The notes under the pieces were generated by a model. That model was not told the origin of the DNA. It saw only the letters and a list, made by a program, of their open reading frames with translations, and ran no database searches. The position numbers were made by a program, and so were the translations under genes. Source: Hydrogenophaga sp. (lineage in GTDB: Bacteria; Pseudomonadota; Gammaproteobacteria; Burkholderiales; Burkholderiaceae_C). Taken from it: a DNA stretch of 32,508 nt. The first letter of the stretch is position 1; each line of letters opens with the position of its first letter. The stretch is from positions 1-32,508 of the forward strand of contig JAEUOT010000029.1 of the NCBI GenBank assembly GCA_016790705.1. The letters run 5' to 3'. Below are positions 16,314-23,241 of the stretch, piece after piece.

Positions 16314-17162
16314 TCAGCCCAGGTCGCGAAACGAGGTCAGCGCGGACAGCGGGGTGAACTGTCCCGCGCGTTTGTCCTTCATGGCGGCGATCGATTCGCG
16401 CACGTGCGCGTTGCTCCAGATCGCGCCCTGCAGCCAGCCCATCTGCCGCAGGCTGTCTTCCACGCTGTGGTCGCGCGCGTAGGTCACGGCCTGCTTGGTG
16501 CCCCAGATGGCGATCGGGGGCTTGCTGGCGATCTCCCTGGCACATTGCAGCGCGGCGGCGAGCATCGCCTCGGCGGTGTCGAACACGGCGTTGACCAGGC
16601 CATATTGCTCGGCCTTGGCGGCGCCCAGGCGGCGGCCGGTGTAGGCCAGCTCCTTGACCACCGCGAACGGCACCAGCTTCGGTAACCGCTGCAGCGTGCC
16701 CACGTCGGCCACCATGCCGATGTTGATTTCCTGGATGCAGAAGAAGGCGTCTGCCGTCGCGTAGCGGATGCAGCCGCAGGTGACCATGTCCACCGCGCCG
16801 CCGATGCAGCCGCCCTGGATCGCGAAGATCACCGGCATGCGCAGGGACTCGATCTTGTTGAAGGTGGCCTGCATGTCGGTCAGCAGGTCGAAGATGGCGG
16901 CGCGGCCCTCGGGGCTCTGGTCGTCCATGCTGATCGCGCCGGCAAAGGTTTCCAGCGCCATGCCGGCGGAGAAGTGCTTGCCGGTGGAGCTGACCACCAG
17001 CGCGCGCGCCGTGCCTTCGCGGTGCAGCCGCGTGAGGATGTCGTCCAGCTCGCGCCAGAAGGTCGGGTGCATGGTGTTCATCGCGTCGGGGCGGTTGAGC
17101 ACCAGATGGGCCACGCCGTCGGGCGTGGTGCTGAGCGAGAAGCAGGTGGGCGTCGAGTTCAT
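16314..17162 (-). CDS. Enoyl-CoA hydratase/isomerase family protein (crotonase)
   Basis: The 282-residue protein has the crotonase fold. It shows the oxyanion-hole segments KHFSAGMALETF (~62-73) and GGCIGGAVDMVTCGCIRYA (~118-136), then the family helix EINIGMVADVGTLQRLPKLV. The two Glu residues of true enoyl-CoA hydratases are not both obvious: the second-site region reads NIGMVADVGTLQRL, with Asp where dienoyl-CoA isomerases have Asp. A delta3,5-delta2,4-dienoyl-CoA isomerase-like activity is therefore possible. Start ATG 17162 gives a family-typical N-terminus (CFSLSTTPDGVAHLVLNRPDAMN). It follows a small membrane-protein gene by 14 bp. Confidence 0.88.
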   Translation of the reverse strand: MNSTPTCFSLSTTPDGVAHLVLNRPDAMNTMHPTFWRELDDILTRLHREGTARALVVSSTGKHFSAGMALETFAGAISMDDQSPEGRAAIFDLLTDMQATFNKIESLRMPVIFAIQGGCIGGAVDMVTCGCIRYATADAFFCIQEINIGMVADVGTLQRLPKLVPFAVVKELAYTGRRLGAAKAEQYGLVNAVFDTAEAMLAAALQCAREIASKPPIAIWGTKQAVTYARDHSVEDSLRQMGWLQGAIWSNAHVRESIAAMKDKRAGQFTPLSALTSFRDLG

Positions 17163-17176
17163 CCGCCCACTGTAGA

Positions 17177-17455
17177 TCAGGGGTGCAGCACCAGCCAGTC
17201 GCACCTGAGACGTCGTGCGGCGTGGGCGCGCTCGCGCCAGCCGACGTAGATCCGCGGCACCAGCATGCCCAGGGCGCACAGCGGCAGGGCCCACATCGCG
17301 TCCATGGCCACAGCGGGCAGCCAGCCCAGCCAGCCCATGATCCAGAGCGTGAGCATGCCGTCCCAGAGGTGGTACTCCAGCGGATGATCCTCCCGGTGAT
17401 CGACATGCCAGCGCTTGATGCGCTGCAGCTCGTTGAGGGTCAGTCGGCGGTTCAT
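17177..17455 (-). CDS. Small two-transmembrane 2TM-type protein
   Basis: The 92-residue protein has a charged N-terminal helix (LNELQRIKRWHVDHREDHP), two closely spaced hydrophobic segments (roughly 35-55 and 60-78, WDGMLTLWIMGWLGWLPAVAM and LPLCALGMLVPRIYVGW) and a basic C-terminus. I do not recognise a functional family. The frame extends upstream to 17533, but ATG 17455 gives a compact membrane protein and is preferred. It lies between dinB and the enoyl-CoA hydratase gene on the same strand. Confidence 0.6.
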   Translation of the reverse strand: MNRRLTLNELQRIKRWHVDHREDHPLEYHLWDGMLTLWIMGWLGWLPAVAMDAMWALPLCALGMLVPRIYVGWRERAHAARRLRCDWLVLHP

Positions 17456-17551
17456 GGCGGACTCCGGGACGGTGATCAATGGTGGACGCGTGGACCCATG
17501 ATCGGGGAATCGCCCCTTTGTCGAAGGGGACAAAAACGCCTGGAAATCCGC

Positions 17552-18787
17552 TCAGAAAAGCTGATCGGTGACCGGTTCCGGTTCCGCTGCACGGACGCAG
17601 GAGAGGGCGGCCGACCCGTCCGCCCGCTGCAGCTTGCCCACGCGCACGCCCAGCAGGCGAAAGCGCCGGCTCAGGTCCACCCGCTTGAGGCACAGGCCCG
17701 CGTGCCGGCGGATCACCGCCGGGTCGGCGGTGGCCTGCTCGATGGTGGTGTCGCGCGTGACCTTCTCGAAGTTGTCGAAGGTGATCTTGATGCCGATGGT
17801 CTTGCCGACGTAGCCCTTGCGCTGCAGGTCACCGGCCACCTGCTCGCACAGGCGCGTGAGGATGGCGCCGGCCTCGGCGCGGTCGCGCACCGCGTGCAGG
17901 TCGCGGTCGAAGGTGGTCTCGCGGCTCATGCTGACCGGCTCGCTCTCGGTCTCTACCGGCCGGTCGTCCCGACCCCAGGCGGCGTCGTGCAGCCAGGCGC
18001 CGTAGCTTTTGCCGAAGGTCTCGATCAGCCAGGGCCTCTCGCGCGCCGCCAGCTCGCCGATGGTCTGGATGCCGTGGCTCTGCAGCCTGGCGTCGGCCTT
18101 GGGACCCACACCGTTGATCTTGCGGCAGGGCAGCGGCCAGATCATGGATTCGAGATCGTCCGGCCGCACGATGCTGATGCCGTTGGGCTTGTTGAACTCG
18201 CTGGCCATCTTGGCGAGCAGCTTGTTGGGCGCCACGCCGATGGAGCAGGTCAGGCCGGTGGCCTGGAGGATGGACTTCTGGATCAGCCGCGCCAGCACGC
18301 GCCCGCCCTCGCGCTGTCCGCCGGGGACGTCGGTGAAGTCGATGTAGACCTCATCCACGCCACGGTCCTGCATCACCGGGGCGATCTCCAGGATGGTCTG
18401 CTTGAACAGGCGCGAGAGCCGCTTGACCTCCTCGAAGTCGACCGGCAGCAGTATCGCGTCGGGGCAGAGCTTGGCGGCCTTCATCAGCCCCATGGCCGAG
18501 CCGACGCCGAACTGCCGGGCCGCGTAGGTGGCGGTGGTCGCCACGCCGCGGCCGACGTAGTCCTTGAGTCGCGGGAAAAAATCGACCGGGATGCGGTCCA
18601 GCGTGTCCGGCCCCCACTCGCGCTCGGGGTAGGTCTGGCGCAGGCGCTCGAACATCTCGGCTTCGCGCCGCCGCCCGCCGCCGATCACCATCGGCAGGCC
18701 CTTCAGCTGCGGGTAGCGCAGCAACTCGACCGACGCGTAGAACGCGTCCATGTCCAGATGCGCGATACGGCGGGGCAGGGAGGTCAC
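17552..18787 (-). CDS. dinB: DNA polymerase IV (Y-family translesion polymerase) with insertion
   Basis: A 411-residue Y-family polymerase for error-prone bypass of DNA lesions. The catalytic motifs are intact: DMDAFYASVE (Asp12) and VDEVYIDFT (Asp145/Glu146). The steric-gate region is YASVE, TCSIGVAPNKLLAKMASEFNKPNG matches the thumb entry, and KINGVGPKADARLQSHGIQTIGEL is a helix-hairpin-helix. The little-finger domain ends at RLLGVRVGKL, with a C-terminal EPEPVTDQLF resembling the QLxLF beta-clamp-binding motif. Compared with E. coli DinB (351) it is longer, mainly because of an insertion at residues ~41-81. The start is GTG 18787, overlapping the preceding gene's stop (GTGA). Confidence 0.9.
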   Translation of the reverse strand: MTSLPRRIAHLDMDAFYASVELLRYPQLKGLPMVIGGGRRREAEMFERLRQTYPEREWGPDTLDRIPVDFFPRLKDYVGRGVATTATYAARQFGVGSAMGLMKAAKLCPDAILLPVDFEEVKRLSRLFKQTILEIAPVMQDRGVDEVYIDFTDVPGGQREGGRVLARLIQKSILQATGLTCSIGVAPNKLLAKMASEFNKPNGISIVRPDDLESMIWPLPCRKINGVGPKADARLQSHGIQTIGELAARERPWLIETFGKSYGAWLHDAAWGRDDRPVETESEPVSMSRETTFDRDLHAVRDRAEAGAILTRLCEQVAGDLQRKGYVGKTIGIKITFDNFEKVTRDTTIEQATADPAVIRRHAGLCLKRVDLSRRFRLLGVRVGKLQRADGSAALSCVRAAEPEPVTDQLF

Positions 18788-19323
18788 ATCGCTTTGCGGA
18801 CCAGGGCACCCTTGAACAGCCAGGGCAGGCGCGGGCCCTGCGTGGCGGGCACGCCGCCCTTGTTCTCCACGCTGATCGCCAGTTCGGTGACGTCCTTGAG
18901 ATCGTCGGCTTTGGCCGGCAACTGCAGGGTCTTGAGCTTGGTCTCCAGCACGCCCAGCGATTGCATCGGCTGGCCCGGGCGGACCGCCCACAGTTGCATG
19001 CTGTCTTCCTGGCCTTCCTTGACGTCGTTGAGGCGCTGGAGCTGGAGCACCGCCGAGGTCGGGTCCATGGTCACCAGCAGGGCCGGCGCGCCCTTGTCGT
19101 CCAGCAGCACGGCGATCTCGCGGATCTGCGGCATCTTGGCAAGCTTGCCCTGCAGGTGGGCGACCTGGGCCTTGGACTGTTCGAACAGCGCGGTGGCGGA
19201 GGCCCAGGCCAGCAGCAGCACCAGCGCCAGGAAGATGGCGAGTGCGCGCCACCATGACGAGACGCGTCGGGGCGCGGCAGGCGCCGCGGTGGTCGGGGTT
19301 TCGGTGGGGTCGGAAGCGTTCAT
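18784..19323 (-). CDS. Single-pass membrane protein with RskA-like (anti-sigma K) C-terminal domain
   Basis: The 179-residue protein has a short Thr/Ala/Pro-rich cytoplasmic N-terminus (about 24 residues), one transmembrane helix (~25-46, WWRALAIFLALVLLLAWASATALF) and a periplasmic domain. The latter contains VLLDDKGAPALLVTMDPTSAVLQLQRL, MQLWAVRPGQPMQSLGVL and LAISVENKGGVPATQGP, like the RskA C-terminal domain of anti-sigma factors. The cytoplasmic sigma-binding domain expected for a real anti-sigma factor is missing, and no sigma-factor gene lies nearby. Its TGA overlaps the dinB GTG start, so dinB translation may depend on it. Confidence 0.75.
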   Translation of the reverse strand: MNASDPTETPTTAAPAAPRRVSSWWRALAIFLALVLLLAWASATALFEQSKAQVAHLQGKLAKMPQIREIAVLLDDKGAPALLVTMDPTSAVLQLQRLNDVKEGQEDSMQLWAVRPGQPMQSLGVLETKLKTLQLPAKADDLKDVTELAISVENKGGVPATQGPRLPWLFKGALVRKAM

Positions 19324-19479
19324 GCGCGAAGTATGCCCTGCCGGGGCTGGGGATTGCCCTAGGCGCAGGCGGGTGTCGTCTGCCAGTACACTGCCTCGCG
19401 TCAAAACCTGCGCCAGATGTTGCGTCATCAATGTCTGTTGCTATCGAAGCGCTAGCTCCCTCTCTCACTGACCTCCCGC

Positions 19480-20736
19480 ATGCAGGCCGAAGAACTGGCG
19501 ATCTGGTCGGGCATGGCGGGCGTCCTCCTGACCCTGACGGTCATCGCGACGTTCGACCTGGCCTCTCGGCCCTCACTGGGGGCGGCACGTTCGTGGCTGA
19601 GTCTGGTGCTGACCGGGGGGGCCTGCGGGCTGATGTCGGGCCTTCCGGAGGCGCTGTGGTCTTCCTGGCGGGCGCTCAACTGGCTGCCGCTGAAGGCCAC
19701 GCTGGGACCGCTGTGCGGCGTGCTGGCGATGACCTACCTGGGACACTGGTCGGGCTTGCGCGCCGAGGACCGTCTGGTGAAGCGGATGATGGGCCCGGGC
19801 GCGCTGGTGCTGATGGTGGGTGCGCTGGGGGCGCTGGGGTTGGTGGCGAGCGGTCACCCGGCCGAAGAGGTGCTGGTGGTGACGGCATCGGTCAACGCGC
19901 TGGCGGTGCTGATGGGTGTGCTGATCGCGGTGCGCAGCGTGACCCTGGGCGACAGCCTGGCGCGCTGGATGGTCGCGGCCTGCCTGTGCCTGGCCCAGAT
20001 GACGGCCGGGCTGTACGCCAAGGGGCTGGGCATGGACATGGGCAATGCCTACTGGGCGCTGACCGCGGGGGCGACCACCGGCTACTTCGTGACGGTGACG
20101 ATGGTGGTGCGCCTGCGTGCGCAGCAGTTGCGGCGTCTGCGCCGTCTGGCCTCGGGCGAGGGTGCGCCGCCCGAACTGCCGGAAATGCCTTGCGGCGCGC
20201 AACTGGTCACCCGGGTCGAGGACGCGCTCTGGCGCAGCGATCGCATGCACCTGCCCTGCCTCGTGGCCGCCGTGTCGCTCTCCAATCTCTACGCCTACCG
20301 CGACGCGCCGCAGGCCGATCCGGTGGGTGAAATCCTGGTGGCGCTGGCGGCGCGCATCCGCCAGCTCGTGGGCTTTCGCAATGTCGTCGGGCTGTACCAC
20401 CAGCGCTGCTTCGTGCTGGCCGTGTCGGCGGTGCAGGACCCCAAGCGCGGCGAGCTGGTGAGCGACCGGCTGCTGCGGGAGTTGCGCATGGCGGTGACCG
20501 TGGGTCCGGATCCGCTTTCGCTGCCGTTCCAGCCCGAGGTGTCGGTCGGGGTGGTGCAGGTGCCGGCCGGTACCGACGAAACCTTCGCGGTGGCCATCAT
20601 CAATCTGGCCGAGCAACTGGCGCTGCGGGCCCACGACGAACCCGGGCGCATCCTGCAGCAGTCCTGGGTGGCACTGCCCCCGTCACAACGGGCTTCCCTG
20701 CCCGGACAGGTCGACACCCAGCCTGTCCCGCTCTGA
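19480..20736 (+). CDS. Polytopic membrane protein with degenerate GGDEF-like domain
   Basis: The 418-residue protein has about six to seven hydrophobic helices in residues 1-210, then a charged linker (RLRAQQLRRLRRLASGEGA). The cytoplasmic domain (~232-400) follows the diguanylate cyclase pattern: a first helix with a GAQLVTRVEDALWRSDR-type start, a strand LVAAVSLSNLYAY, and VGEILVALAARIRQLVG. Where an active GGDEF loop would be, it has GLYHQRCFVL (304-313), followed by SVGVVQVPAG and a final helix. The catalytic Gly-Gly-(D/E)-E-F is lost, so cyclase activity is unlikely; a c-di-GMP/GTP-binding or structural role is possible. The next gene on the same strand encodes a degenerate BLUF-like protein. 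Confidence 0.75.
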   Translation: MQAEELAIWSGMAGVLLTLTVIATFDLASRPSLGAARSWLSLVLTGGACGLMSGLPEALWSSWRALNWLPLKATLGPLCGVLAMTYLGHWSGLRAEDRLVKRMMGPGALVLMVGALGALGLVASGHPAEEVLVVTASVNALAVLMGVLIAVRSVTLGDSLARWMVAACLCLAQMTAGLYAKGLGMDMGNAYWALTAGATTGYFVTVTMVVRLRAQQLRRLRRLASGEGAPPELPEMPCGAQLVTRVEDALWRSDRMHLPCLVAAVSLSNLYAYRDAPQADPVGEILVALAARIRQLVGFRNVVGLYHQRCFVLAVSAVQDPKRGELVSDRLLRELRMAVTVGPDPLSLPFQPEVSVGVVQVPAGTDETFAVAIINLAEQLALRAHDEPGRILQQSWVALPPSQRASLPGQVDTQPVPL

Positions 20737-20780
20737 GCGCGCGGGGCCGGTTTTTTCGCCGGCAAATGCCTCCGAGACCA

Positions 20781-20807
20781 TCAAGGTCATACCGATTCGT
20801 CCGATTA
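20781..20807 (+). promoter_or_regulatory. Possible FliA (sigma-28)-like promoter upstream of degenerate BLUF gene
   Basis: TCAAG at 20781-20785, 14 bases, then TCCGATTA at 20800-20807, which matches the sigma-28 -10 consensus GCCGATAA at six of eight positions. It lies about 90 bp before ATG 20896 in an AT-richer gap. The match is partial and could be chance. Confidence 0.35.
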
Positions 20808-20808
20808 G

Positions 20809-20827
20809 GAAGACAATCCCCGTCTTC
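20809..20827 (+). promoter_or_regulatory. Leader hairpin (perfect 6-bp inverted repeat) upstream of degenerate BLUF gene
   Basis: GAAGAC at 20809-20814 and its exact reverse complement GTCTTC at 20822-20827 flank a seven-base loop. It sits just downstream of the possible promoter and 68 bp before the start codon. No U-tract follows, so it is not a typical terminator; it could be a leader structure or a short operator. Confidence 0.35.
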
Positions 20828-20895
20828 AAATTCAAAGCCGCGCCACGCAACGGCGACAGGGAAATTTCCAAGAACAAAAAGCACGATGTTTTCCC

Positions 20896-21915
20896 ATGAG
20901 CCAGATTCAGCAGGACCCTGACAACACCCACTGGCCCGACAGCAACTCGGAAGTGGCCAGTCAGGACACCGGACGCCTGATTTACGCCAGCATCTGTTCG
21001 ATCGACGGACCGGTGCTGGACGAGATGCGCCGCATCCGCGACCACGCGGTGCACAACAACGACAAATTCGGCATCCGGGTCGCCCTGATGCACCGCTGCG
21101 GCTGGTTCGTCGAATGGATCGAGGGGCCGCCCGACGGCATTCGTGACCTGCTCGCGCGCGTGTCGCTCGATACCCGCCACCGCAGCCTCAAGGTGGTGCA
21201 CGAGAGCGTCGGCAAACCACGCCTGGTCAAGCCCTGGATCGGTTCGATCGCCGAGCCCAACGAGTCCACGGGCGAGTTCGCGCGCCGGGTGATGGCGCTG
21301 CATGAGCGCCACCTCAAGGGCAAGGGCTTCGAGCCCTCGAGCGTCTGGCGCAGCCTGTGCTCACCACTGCCGGGCCACGTCGAGGTGGCCGCAGCGCGCG
21401 AGGGCAGCTACCAGCGGGTGATGATGATGTCGGCCGCGAGGACCGACGCGTTCAGCCTGCTGCAATGGGTGGCCAACCGCGAGAAGCGCCCGGTCGTGCA
21501 CCGGCGTTTTGCCGGCGCCGCCCGCGATGCGCTGGACGTCGAAAGCGACTACCTGGACCTGCCCGACCAGGCGCTGCAGGGTCGCCGCCTGATCGCCAAT
21601 GCCCGCAAGGGGCTGGCCATGGGCATGACCCATGCCTTCCTGCCCGATTACGCGGCCGTGGTGCTGGTGATGGACAGCGACGCGGGACGCAACGAGGGTC
21701 TGCTCGAGCGCATCCTGACCGCTTGCCAGCAGGTGCACCACCAGCCGGTCATCATCGGTCTGGGTGCCAACGGGTGGTTCAGCGGGGCGCTGCGGGCCAG
21801 CGCCGAAGCCCGGGGCCACCGCTGGATCGAGGCGCGCACCGGTGACGACGCGCCCGACCTGTCGACCCAGTGGTGGGCGCTGCGCCAGGCCCTCGACGGA
21901 CTCGCCGGAACCTGA
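20896..21915 (+). CDS. Degenerate BLUF-like domain protein with unknown C-terminal domain
   Basis: In this 339-residue protein, residues ~26-118 align well with the canonical BLUF protein of this window: LIYAS (Tyr30), VHNNDKFGI (Asn55), GWFVEWIEGP, DTRH and KPW (Trp114). The flavin-contacting Gln is replaced by Glu73, and the semi-conserved Met after Trp114 is missing. Residues ~165-335 form an alpha/beta domain (YQRVMMMSAARTDAFSLLQW, DYAAVVLVMDSDAGRN, HHQPVIIGLGANGWF) that looks GTPase- or Rossmann-like but has no P-loop; I do not recognise it. It could be a light-blind paralogue or a BLUF with altered chemistry. The degenerate-GGDEF gene precedes it by 159 bp. Confidence 0.75.
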   Translation: MSQIQQDPDNTHWPDSNSEVASQDTGRLIYASICSIDGPVLDEMRRIRDHAVHNNDKFGIRVALMHRCGWFVEWIEGPPDGIRDLLARVSLDTRHRSLKVVHESVGKPRLVKPWIGSIAEPNESTGEFARRVMALHERHLKGKGFEPSSVWRSLCSPLPGHVEVAAAREGSYQRVMMMSAARTDAFSLLQWVANREKRPVVHRRFAGAARDALDVESDYLDLPDQALQGRRLIANARKGLAMGMTHAFLPDYAAVVLVMDSDAGRNEGLLERILTACQQVHHQPVIIGLGANGWFSGALRASAEARGHRWIEARTGDDAPDLSTQWWALRQALDGLAGT

Positions 21916-21929
21916 GTCGGGCCGTCCGC

Positions 21930-23084
21930 TCAGGCGGTCGGGAAGGTGCCCGGCAGCAGGATGCCCGTGTCCACGTTGCGGATGTCGGTGTGGCCGCAGA
22001 AGGCCATGGTCACGTCCAGCTCCTTGTGGATGATCTGCAGCGCTTTCAGCACGCCTTCCTCACCCATCGCGCCCAGGCCGTAGACCATGGCGCGGCCGAT
22101 CATGGTGCCGCGTGCGCCCAGCGCCCAGGCCTTGAGCACGTCCTGGCCGCTGCGGATGCCGCCGTCCATCCAGACCTCGATCTGGTCACCCACGGCAGCC
22201 ACGATGGCCGGCAGCGCTTCGATGCTGCTGGGCGCGCCGTCGAGCTGGCGGCCGCCGTGGTTGCTCACCACGATGGCGTCGGCCCCGCTGGCCACCGCCA
22301 GCTTCGCGTCCTCGACATCCATGATGCCCTTGAGGATCAGCTTGCCGCCCCATTGCGCCTTGACCCAGGCCACGTCGGCCCAGCTCAGTGTGGGATCGAA
22401 CTGCTCGTTGGTCCACGAGGCCAGCGACTTCATGTCGGTCACCGCCTTCACGTGGCCGACCAGGTTGCCGAAGCTGTGGCGCTTCGTGCCCGCCATGCCC
22501 AGGCACCAGCGCGGCTTGGTCATCAGGTTGATGATGTTGGCGATGGTTGGCTTGGGCGGCGCGGTCAGGCCGTTCTTGAGGTCCTTGTGGCGCTGGCCGA
22601 TCACCTGCAGGTCCAGCGTCAGCACCAGCGCGCTGCACTTGGCCACCCGGGCCCGCTCGATCATGCGCGCCATCGATTCGCGGTCGCGCATCATGTAGAG
22701 CTGGAACCAGAACGGCGCGGTGGTGTTCTGCGCGATGTCCTCGATCGAGCAGATGCTCATCGTGGACAGCGTGAACGGGATGCCGAACTTTTCGGCGGCC
22801 TTGGCGGCCTTGATCTCGCCGTCGGCGCTCTGCATGCCGGTCAGGCCCACGGGGGCGATGCAGACCGGCATCTTCACGTCCTGGCCCACCATCTTCGTCG
22901 CCGTGGTCCGGTTCTCCATGTTGACCGCCACGCGCTGGCGCAGCTTGATCTTCTGGAAGTCCTCGCTGTTGGCGCGGTAGGTGCCTTCGGTCCAGGAGCC
23001 GGAGTCGGCGTAGTCGTAGAACATGCGCGGCACGCGCTTTTCGGCCAGCACGCGCAGGTCTTCGATGTTGGTGATCACAGGCAT
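21930..23084 (-). CDS. lldD: FMN-dependent L-lactate/alpha-hydroxyacid dehydrogenase
   Basis: The 384-residue flavoenzyme oxidises L-lactate or a related 2-hydroxyacid to the keto acid. It shows FMN-binding APVGLTGM, FWFQLYMMRDRE, LTLDLQVIGQR and KGIMDVEDAKLA, the catalytic His in SNHGGRQLDG, and the C-terminal phosphate-binding WMDGGIRSGQDVLKAWALGARGTMIGRAM. The length matches LldD (about 380-396). ATG 23084 follows a GGAGAC ribosome-binding sequence; an upstream extension in the same frame is not needed. Without structural modelling I cannot separate lactate dehydrogenase from glycolate-, mandelate- or other hydroxyacid-oxidising relatives. Confidence 0.9.
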   Translation of the reverse strand: MPVITNIEDLRVLAEKRVPRMFYDYADSGSWTEGTYRANSEDFQKIKLRQRVAVNMENRTTATKMVGQDVKMPVCIAPVGLTGMQSADGEIKAAKAAEKFGIPFTLSTMSICSIEDIAQNTTAPFWFQLYMMRDRESMARMIERARVAKCSALVLTLDLQVIGQRHKDLKNGLTAPPKPTIANIINLMTKPRWCLGMAGTKRHSFGNLVGHVKAVTDMKSLASWTNEQFDPTLSWADVAWVKAQWGGKLILKGIMDVEDAKLAVASGADAIVVSNHGGRQLDGAPSSIEALPAIVAAVGDQIEVWMDGGIRSGQDVLKAWALGARGTMIGRAMVYGLGAMGEEGVLKALQIIHKELDVTMAFCGHTDIRNVDTGILLPGTFPTA

Positions 23085-23199
23085 GGGGGTCTCCGGGTCT
23101 TGAGGGATCGAAGGATGGTAGCGAGGCACCCTGCCGATGGCTTGTGAAAGCGCGACAGCCGGCGTTGAAATTTCTGATGGCGCCGACATGACGCGGACG

Positions 23200-23205
23200 T
23201 ATGAT
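23200..23205 (+). promoter_or_regulatory. Possible -10 element (TATGAT) upstream of exported-protein gene
   Basis: TATGAT lies 36 bp before ATG 23242 in the divergent gap between the lactate dehydrogenase gene and the exported-protein gene. No convincing -35 hexamer is found at the usual distance, so the call is weak. Confidence 0.25.
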
Positions 23206-23231
23206 CGTTTTTGCAGGGAGTTACCCGTGAC

Positions 23232-23236
23232 GGAGG
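23232..23236 (+). promoter_or_regulatory. Strong ribosome-binding site that fixes the start of the exported protein
   Basis: GGAGG at 23232-23236 with a five-base spacer (AAACC) before ATG 23242. This decides the start over in-frame upstream codons and places a clean signal peptide at the N-terminus. Confidence 0.75.
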
Positions 23237-23241
23237 AAACC

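Noticed and set aside
17183-19471. Long plus-strand frame opposite dinB and the RskA-like gene
   Set aside because: The minus strand encodes an unmistakable DNA polymerase IV; the plus frame is Gly/His/Arg-rich shadow sequence.
19324-19479. LexA (SOS) box for the dinB operon
   Set aside because: No CTG-N10-CAG palindrome of acceptable quality was found in the gap.
20745-20763. Terminator after the GGDEF-like gene (GCCGG, T-rich loop, CCGGC)
   Set aside because: The T-run is in the loop rather than after the stem, and the stem is only five pairs.
21870-23147. Long plus-strand frame opposite the lactate dehydrogenase gene
   Set aside because: The flavoenzyme motifs on the minus strand are complete, so the plus frame is a shadow.
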